DNA of 64,000 nt from Enterococcus pallens ATCC BAA-351 (lineage in GTDB: Bacteria > Bacillota > Bacilli > Lactobacillales > Enterococcaceae): NCBI RefSeq assembly GCF_000407485.1, contig NZ_ASWD01000001.1:930001-994000 (forward strand). The letters are read 5' to 3'. The translations under genes were made by a program, and so were the position numbers. Positions 59,633 to 64,000 of the stretch are shown here, piece after piece. Under the pieces are notes generated by a model. That model ran no database searches. It was given only the letters and a program-made list of their open reading frames with translations, and was not told the DNA's origin. The first letter of the stretch is position 1, and every line of letters begins with the position of its first letter.

Positions 59633-60382
59633 ATGGTTACATTAAAATCACCAAGAGAAATTGAACAAATGCAGGAATCCGGTGCGATTCTAGCAGGTAT
59701 ACATAAGCAGTTGCGAGCATTTATCAAACCCGGCATTACCACGAATCAAATCGATCAATTCGTTCAAGAAAAAATCGAAGCAGCCGGCGCGGTAGCCGCT
59801 CAAATTGGCTTCGAAGGATATAAATACGCAACTTGTACTAGCGTAAATGATGAGATTTGCCACGGCTTTCCTTCCGATTATCGTCTGAAAGCTGGCGATA
59901 TAGTGAATGTTGATTTTTGTGTGGATTATCATGGGGCGATTTCTGACAGCTGCTGGACCTATGCAGTCGGGGAAATCTCTGATAAGCACAAGGAATTAAT
60001 GGAAGTGACCTATGAAGCGTTAATGCTGGGAATCCAGCAAGCACAAGTCGGAAATCGGGTCGGAGATATCGGTCACGCTATCCAATCCTATGCTGAAGGC
60101 AAGGGCTATGGTGTCATTCGTGATTTTCTCGCTCACGGAATTGGCCCCTCGATTCATGAGGATCCTATTTTCCCTCACGTAGGCATCGCCGGCAAAGGTG
60201 CCCGATTAAAAGAAGGCATGACTATTACGATTGAGCCAATGATTGCCACCGGTACTTGGGAGATGCAAATGGATTTGAACAACTGGACAGCTCGCACGAT
60301 TGATGGCGGCTACTGTGCACAGTATGAACATTCCATTGCAATAACCAAGGACGGTCCCGTGATTATGACGTTGCAAGATTAA
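59633..60382 (+). CDS. map: Methionine aminopeptidase, type I
   Basis: A 249-residue enzyme from ATG 59633 (AAAGGAG upstream). Conserved metal-binding segments are visible: VNVDFCVDYHGAISDSCWTY (Asp ligands), FLAHGIGPSIHEDP (His), GMTITIEPMI (Glu) and YEHSIAIT near the end (Glu). It removes the initiator Met from new proteins. Enterococci often have two copies; this one lies alone between sugar genes and a phosphate transporter. Confidence 0.93.
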   Translation: MVTLKSPREIEQMQESGAILAGIHKQLRAFIKPGITTNQIDQFVQEKIEAAGAVAAQIGFEGYKYATCTSVNDEICHGFPSDYRLKAGDIVNVDFCVDYHGAISDSCWTYAVGEISDKHKELMEVTYEALMLGIQQAQVGNRVGDIGHAIQSYAEGKGYGVIRDFLAHGIGPSIHEDPIFPHVGIAGKGARLKEGMTITIEPMIATGTWEMQMDLNNWTARTIDGGYCAQYEHSIAITKDGPVIMTLQD

Positions 60383-60390
60383 TAACTACA

Positions 60391-60420
60391 AAAAAGCAGA
60401 AGCCGCGGCTTCTGCTTTTT
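60391..60420. terminator. Bidirectional terminator between map and the Na/Pi gene
   Basis: AAAAGCAGAAGCC pairs with GGCTTCTGCTTTT, with A and T runs on both sides. Confidence 0.85.
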
Positions 60421-60421
60421 A

Positions 60422-62143
60422 TTACACATCTTCTGTTTCAATATATTGGAAATTCTTAGTATCTGCTTTAAAGCTGTATTTATTTCCTAAAATATACTTG
60501 GCAATATGCAACGTACGATCACTAGAACGTTCTAGGTTCGAGCTGATATCAATGAATACCACACTATCTCCAGCACGGCCTTCGCCGGCATTCATCAAGC
60601 GGATATATTTCGAACGAAGCAAGTCCACCAGCTGATTGATTTCCTTTTCCCGTTCCAGCATTTTTTCAGCTAATTCAACATCGTCATCCTCTAAAACAGT
60701 CAGAGCATCACGGATGTTTTTCCGGACTTTATCAAACAGCAATTCCAAATCTTCATCATAAAGGATGTAGCTTTCACGGGTACTGGTTTTCTTATTCCGT
60801 TTATCCTTTTGTCGTTGACGTTCTTCACGGTCAATCGATTCCTCAATGTACCGAATGATGTTGATACAATGATCCCCCATCCGCTCGAAATCTTTCGTAA
60901 ATTCCATTAGCATCGCCTGTTCCTGACTCTCTAATTCAGACAGCTCGGCTGTAGAAATCTTCACAAGGAATTCCGTCAGTTCCACATCAAAGCGGTTGAT
61001 GGCTTCTTCATACTGATCGACATCTTCCTGCCATTCATTCTTCGGATCCAGGTAAAAGTTCTTCGCCGCATCCAACGCCGATAGGACATAACGCCCCATT
61101 TGAATGACTTCGTTAGACGCTTGCTCAATTGCCATATTAGGTGACGTATAAATTAAAGAATCACTCAAAGCCGTAGGACGAATGTTCAAATTCTTCTCGG
61201 TACCAGGAATAATTTTCTTCACGACAATTTCAATCTGTGGAATGAACCAGAACTGAATGGCCAAGTTCGACAAGTTGAACAGTCCATGAGCAAAAGCAAT
61301 TTGCATGGCTGGATTCAATCCAAACGTATCTGTTAAAAAGAGTACCACTTGCGTAAACGGTGATAGTAACAAAGTAAAGATCACTGCACCGACTAAATTG
61401 AAAATGACATGAGAAGCGGCGGTTCGTTTGGCTGCTACACTGGCCCCTAAAGAGGCGATAACAGCAGTAATTGTCGTTCCAATATTGTCACCGAACAGGA
61501 TCGGCAATGCAGCAGTTAGTCCTAAACTTCCTTGCATGTATAACTGTTGTAAAATCCCGATTGTTGCACTGGAACTCTGTAAGACCATCGTTAGTAAAGT
61601 TCCAATTCCCACCCCTAAAATCGGCAAATGGGACACTCGAATCATCAATTCATTAAATTGCGGCAGGTCCTTTAAAGGATCCATACTACTGCCCATCAAT
61701 TCTAAACCAAAAAACAGCGCACCAAAACCAAATAGAATTTGGCCTAAATACTGCAGCGACTTACGTTTAGTAAAGAATAGCAGCAAGGCGCCGACACCCA
61801 TAATCGGCAAAGCATACTCGCTTAAATTGAAACCAATAATGAATGCGGTTACAGTGGTTCCTACATTCGCACCCATGATAACGCCGATCGCTTGCTTCAA
61901 AGTCATGAATCCGGCACTCACCAGTCCCACTGCTAAAACGGTAGTCCCCGAACTACTCTGGATCAATCCAGTAACGATGATACCTGCTAACACCGCCCGA
62001 AAAGGAGTTGAAGTAAAGCGATTGAGTATTTCCCGCAATCGATTCCCAGCAGCCTTTTGCAGCCCGTCACCTAAATACTTAATCCCAAACAGAAAAATTC
62101 CTAAGCCGCCTAAAAACATAAAAAACATCTCTTGATAAGACAC
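60422..62143 (-). CDS. Na+/phosphate cotransporter family protein (NptA/YjbB type)
   Basis: A 573-residue membrane protein. The N-terminal 330 residues hold the duplicated Na/Pi repeat with the QSSS motifs (GLIQSSSGTTVLAVGLVSAG and VLQSSSATIGILQQ). The C-terminal 200 residues are a PhoU-like helical domain (FERMGDHCINIIRYIEE). It probably moves phosphate with sodium; direction (uptake or efflux) cannot be read. ATG 62143. Confidence 0.88.
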   Translation of the reverse strand: MSYQEMFFMFLGGLGIFLFGIKYLGDGLQKAAGNRLREILNRFTSTPFRAVLAGIIVTGLIQSSSGTTVLAVGLVSAGFMTLKQAIGVIMGANVGTTVTAFIIGFNLSEYALPIMGVGALLLFFTKRKSLQYLGQILFGFGALFFGLELMGSSMDPLKDLPQFNELMIRVSHLPILGVGIGTLLTMVLQSSSATIGILQQLYMQGSLGLTAALPILFGDNIGTTITAVIASLGASVAAKRTAASHVIFNLVGAVIFTLLLSPFTQVVLFLTDTFGLNPAMQIAFAHGLFNLSNLAIQFWFIPQIEIVVKKIIPGTEKNLNIRPTALSDSLIYTSPNMAIEQASNEVIQMGRYVLSALDAAKNFYLDPKNEWQEDVDQYEEAINRFDVELTEFLVKISTAELSELESQEQAMLMEFTKDFERMGDHCINIIRYIEESIDREERQRQKDKRNKKTSTRESYILYDEDLELLFDKVRKNIRDALTVLEDDDVELAEKMLEREKEINQLVDLLRSKYIRLMNAGEGRAGDSVVFIDISSNLERSSDRTLHIAKYILGNKYSFKADTKNFQYIETEDV

Positions 62144-62382
62144 GGCACAACCTCCATCACATCTTTTAAAACCACCACTCTAAACATAATCAAAAAATCG
62201 CCTCATGTAAACCATTTTTTTCAATTAAAGTAAATTTATTTTAGAAAATAAACGACGAAATACCTTGCATGACCTTTAGCTGATTTTTTAAGGAATTTAC
62301 CCGTTCGTTTATTTTGTCTTTTTGACGTATTTCGGCTAATCTAGTGAAAGAACGCAAATATATAATTAAGGGGAAATCGCAG

Positions 62383-62700
62383 ATGAAAGTTGTATTCCAT
62401 GTCGATGAGTTAGGCAAGCTTAGTGAAGCCCGTCGTAATATTCAAAACCTGTTAGCAGCAGACAAAAACGCCACAATTGCTCTAGTAGTAAATGGGGAGG
62501 CGATTCAAGGCTATCTGCTGCCGGCTCAAATTGAATTTTTGAAGGAGTGTCCTACAGTTAGTTATCTTGCCTGTAACAACGCCATGAATGCTCATCATAT
62601 CAAAAAAGAAGATCTAGCAGAAGGAATCGAAGTCGTACCAGCTGGTGTAATGGCACTGGTTCGTCTCCAGCATGAAGGCTATGCGTATATCAAACCATAA
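62383..62700 (+). CDS. DsrE-family protein
   Basis: A 105-residue protein from ATG 62383 (AAGGGGAAA upstream). Core DsrE/F-like fold (MKVVFHVDELGKLSEARRNIQNLLA...IALVVNGEAIQGYL). The Cys at CPTVSYLACNNAM could act in sulfur transfer. Function unknown; monocistronic with a terminator at 62702-62738. Confidence 0.82.
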   Translation: MKVVFHVDELGKLSEARRNIQNLLAADKNATIALVVNGEAIQGYLLPAQIEFLKECPTVSYLACNNAMNAHHIKKEDLAEGIEVVPAGVMALVRLQHEGYAYIKP

Positions 62701-62701
62701 C

Positions 62702-62738
62702 AAATCGCCGAACTAGTTAGATAGTTCGGCGATTTTTC
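62702..62738 (+). terminator. Terminator after the DsrE-like gene
   Basis: AAATCGCCGAACTA pairs with TAGTTCGGCGATTT, then T. Confidence 0.85.
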
Positions 62739-62956
62739 CGTAGTTGAAAAACTTTTCTTCTATAGAATATGCAGGATCTATCCCAAGGTATCTTAATCAC
62801 ACGATCTAACATTTTTTGCCTCCGCCAAATAGTGTGAAAAAGAAGTATGATGGTGAAAGGATAGTTGAAAAACTGACCAATGACTAAAATTCATGAGTAC
62901 AAGGGGAAAAAATTGGATAAGACAACTCCACGATAGGTCATCCACTAGCCTAACAA

Positions 62957-62985
62957 AAAAAGCCGTGCTCAAACAGCACGGCTAA
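62957..62985 (-). terminator. Terminator of the 57-residue gene
   Basis: AGCCGTGCT pairs with AGCACGGCT and on the minus strand runs into a stretch of T. It overlaps the stop codon at 62982. Confidence 0.8.
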
Positions 62986-63155
62986 CGGTTCTCATTCCAT
63001 TTTTTCGGACTCCAGATATTTCCCTCTAAAGCCACCTGCAAACTTTCATTATCATCCTCTAATTGTTCAATGTAACGCAGCGTTTCTTCGATTACAAGCT
63101 GATTTTGCTCAGTCTTTAAGGCCTGCAGCTGTTCAGCCAGCCAAGTATTACGCAT
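62982..63155 (-). CDS. Small coiled-coil-like protein, 57 residues
   Basis: From ATG 63155 (GAGGTGAAG upstream); ORF from 63164 is possible. Highly helical (LAEQLQALKTEQNQLVIEETLRYIEQLEDDNESLQ), like a short leucine-zipper protein. No family. The terminator at 62957-62985 and the ribosome-binding site support it. Confidence 0.6.
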   Translation of the reverse strand: MRNTWLAEQLQALKTEQNQLVIEETLRYIEQLEDDNESLQVALEGNIWSPKKWNENR

Positions 63156-63292
63156 GATCTTCACCTCATGACGAGTGTAACATAAGCTGATTCATCCGTG
63201 CTGTTTCCTGCTTGTTCATTTGCGAGCACATCTTTAGGACAAGGATTGGTTCAAGCGTATAATTAGAGATGTAAAAACAGGAGGGAAACAAC

Positions 63293-63484
63293 ATGACAAA
63301 CAAAGAAGAAATCAAAGGAAAATTAAATGAAGCTAAAGGTAAAGCAACTGGTGACAATAAAGATGAACTAAAAGGCAAGATTCAGCAAGGGATGGGCAAG
63401 GCAAAAGAAAAAGCAGAAGACACAGCCGATGACGCTGCGGGAAAAATGAACAAAAAGATCGATGAACATAGAGAAAAAGAGTAA
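63293..63484 (+). CDS. CsbD-like general stress protein
   Basis: A 63-residue CsbD-family protein (TNKEEIKGKLNEAKGKATGDNKDELKGKIQQG). Highly charged and helical, induced by stress in related bacteria. AGGAGG before ATG 63293. Terminator at 63528-63580. Confidence 0.88.
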   Translation: MTNKEEIKGKLNEAKGKATGDNKDELKGKIQQGMGKAKEKAEDTADDAAGKMNKKIDEHREKE

Positions 63485-63854
63485 CAGAAATACCTGTTAG
63501 CTCTAGATAAAAACTATCAACCAAAAATTAATCTACTAAGCCAACTTGAGCGATCAAAAACCGGCTTAGTAGATTTTTTTGGCTGAACAAGGCAATTCTT
63601 GTATGTCAAACTCCGATTTCGCAGCAGCAATACTTTTGATAGAAAAGGCGAGCCAAGAAAATTCCTATGCCTAGCTGTTCCTTTATAAATACCTTGGAAA
63701 ATAGAAAAATTACAATAAGATCATAAGAAAAAAGTGGTAAATTGAGAAGAAGTATTCAATTGTTCGTCTTGTTTCGGTAAAATGAAATAAAGCTTCATGT
63801 TTCAATAGCAAAAAAGGAATGAACTGCTTCCAGATGTCAGAAGGAGATTGAACT
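63485..63854. other. Intergenic region before the last gene
   Basis: A terminator at 63528-63580 (AATCTACTAAGCC pairing with GGCTTAGTAGATT, then T) is followed by about 270 AT-rich bases with no supported gene. The ribosome-binding site AAGGAG for the gene at 63855 lies at the right end. Confidence 0.5.
63528..63580 (+). terminator. Terminator after the CsbD-like gene
   Basis: AATCTACTAAGCC pairs with GGCTTAGTAGATT, then a T run. Confidence 0.8.
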
Positions 63855-64000
63855 GTGAGAAAATGGAATAAGAAATTTTACCGCGATAAATACTTTTGGA
63901 TAGGGATTCTCTGTATCACTTTAGCAGTGGCTTCCTATACTTATTTTAAGCAGCCTGTACACTCAGTGACCAATACTACGAGCACAAGCGGATCAGAATC
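63855..64000 (+). CDS. Start of a membrane-anchored or secreted protein (partial)
   Basis: GTG start at 63855 with AAGGAG eight bases upstream. The first 48 residues have a basic N-terminus and one hydrophobic segment (YFWIGILCITLAVASYTYF) followed by a Ser/Thr-rich stretch, typical of a signal anchor. The gene runs out of the window, so no function can be given. Confidence 0.7.
   Translation, partial: MRKWNKKFYRDKYFWIGILCITLAVASYTYFKQPVHSVTNTTSTSGSE

Noticed and set aside
61428-62135. Plus-strand 235-residue frame opposite the Na/Pi cotransporter
   Set aside because: Antisense shadow of a well-supported membrane protein gene; no start signal.
1-64000. CRISPR array
   Set aside because: No series of regularly spaced identical repeats was seen on either strand.

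Overview
The window reads as a low-GC Gram-positive chromosome of the Lactobacillales, most likely an Enterococcus or close relative. Supporting signs are the strong AGGAGG ribosome-binding sites, LtaS, AdcA with a C-terminal ZinT domain, a trehalose PTS block, universal stress proteins, small DUF960 and CsbD proteins, CcpA-type cre sites and LexA boxes of the Gram-positive type. Species cannot be fixed from the sequence. The organism is unusual for this order because it carries a selenocysteine system.

Region by region: 1-4.6 kb holds selB, a cysteine desulfurase and selA in one operon, and a tRNA-Sec gene lies at 10.1 kb on the other strand. 4.7-10 kb holds a YxeA-type secreted protein with a BceAB/YxdLM-type ABC transporter, then lipoteichoic acid synthase. 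10.8-12.9 kb holds small envelope or hypothetical genes, including a 49-residue ORF.

13.6-24.7 kb is a phage-tail cluster. It has a repressor and ImmA protease facing away, ArpU/RinA-like regulators with a LexA box, then major tail protein, two frameshift-linked tail chaperones, tape measure, Dit, Tal, fibre and holin. There is no capsid, portal, terminase, integrase or recognisable endolysin. I read it as a candidate SOS-controlled flexible tailocin (F-type, like Listeria monocins).

24.7-38.6 kb is housekeeping and stress genes. Within it are a LexA-box-controlled two-gene operon of unknown function and a pair of genes (32.7-33.9 kb) matching the two halves of the D-proline reductase proprotein PrdA, split where PrdA is normally cleaved. 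This pair and the Sec genes together suggest Stickland-type proline reduction. At 35.2 kb there is an abnormal tRNA-like gene with its own terminator.

38.8-62 kb is transport and sugar metabolism: AdcA with a Zur-like box; a LacI-controlled operon mixing 2-keto-3-deoxygluconate kinase/aldolase with hexulose-phosphate synthase/isomerase; treR-treP-treA; another LacI regulator; adenine deaminase; an RpiR-controlled tagatose-type PTS/kinase/aldolase operon; methionine aminopeptidase; and a Na/Pi cotransporter. The window ends with DsrE-like, small and CsbD proteins and the start of a membrane-anchored protein.

All calls come from reading the sequence. Family names are from recognition of motifs and have not been checked by database search.
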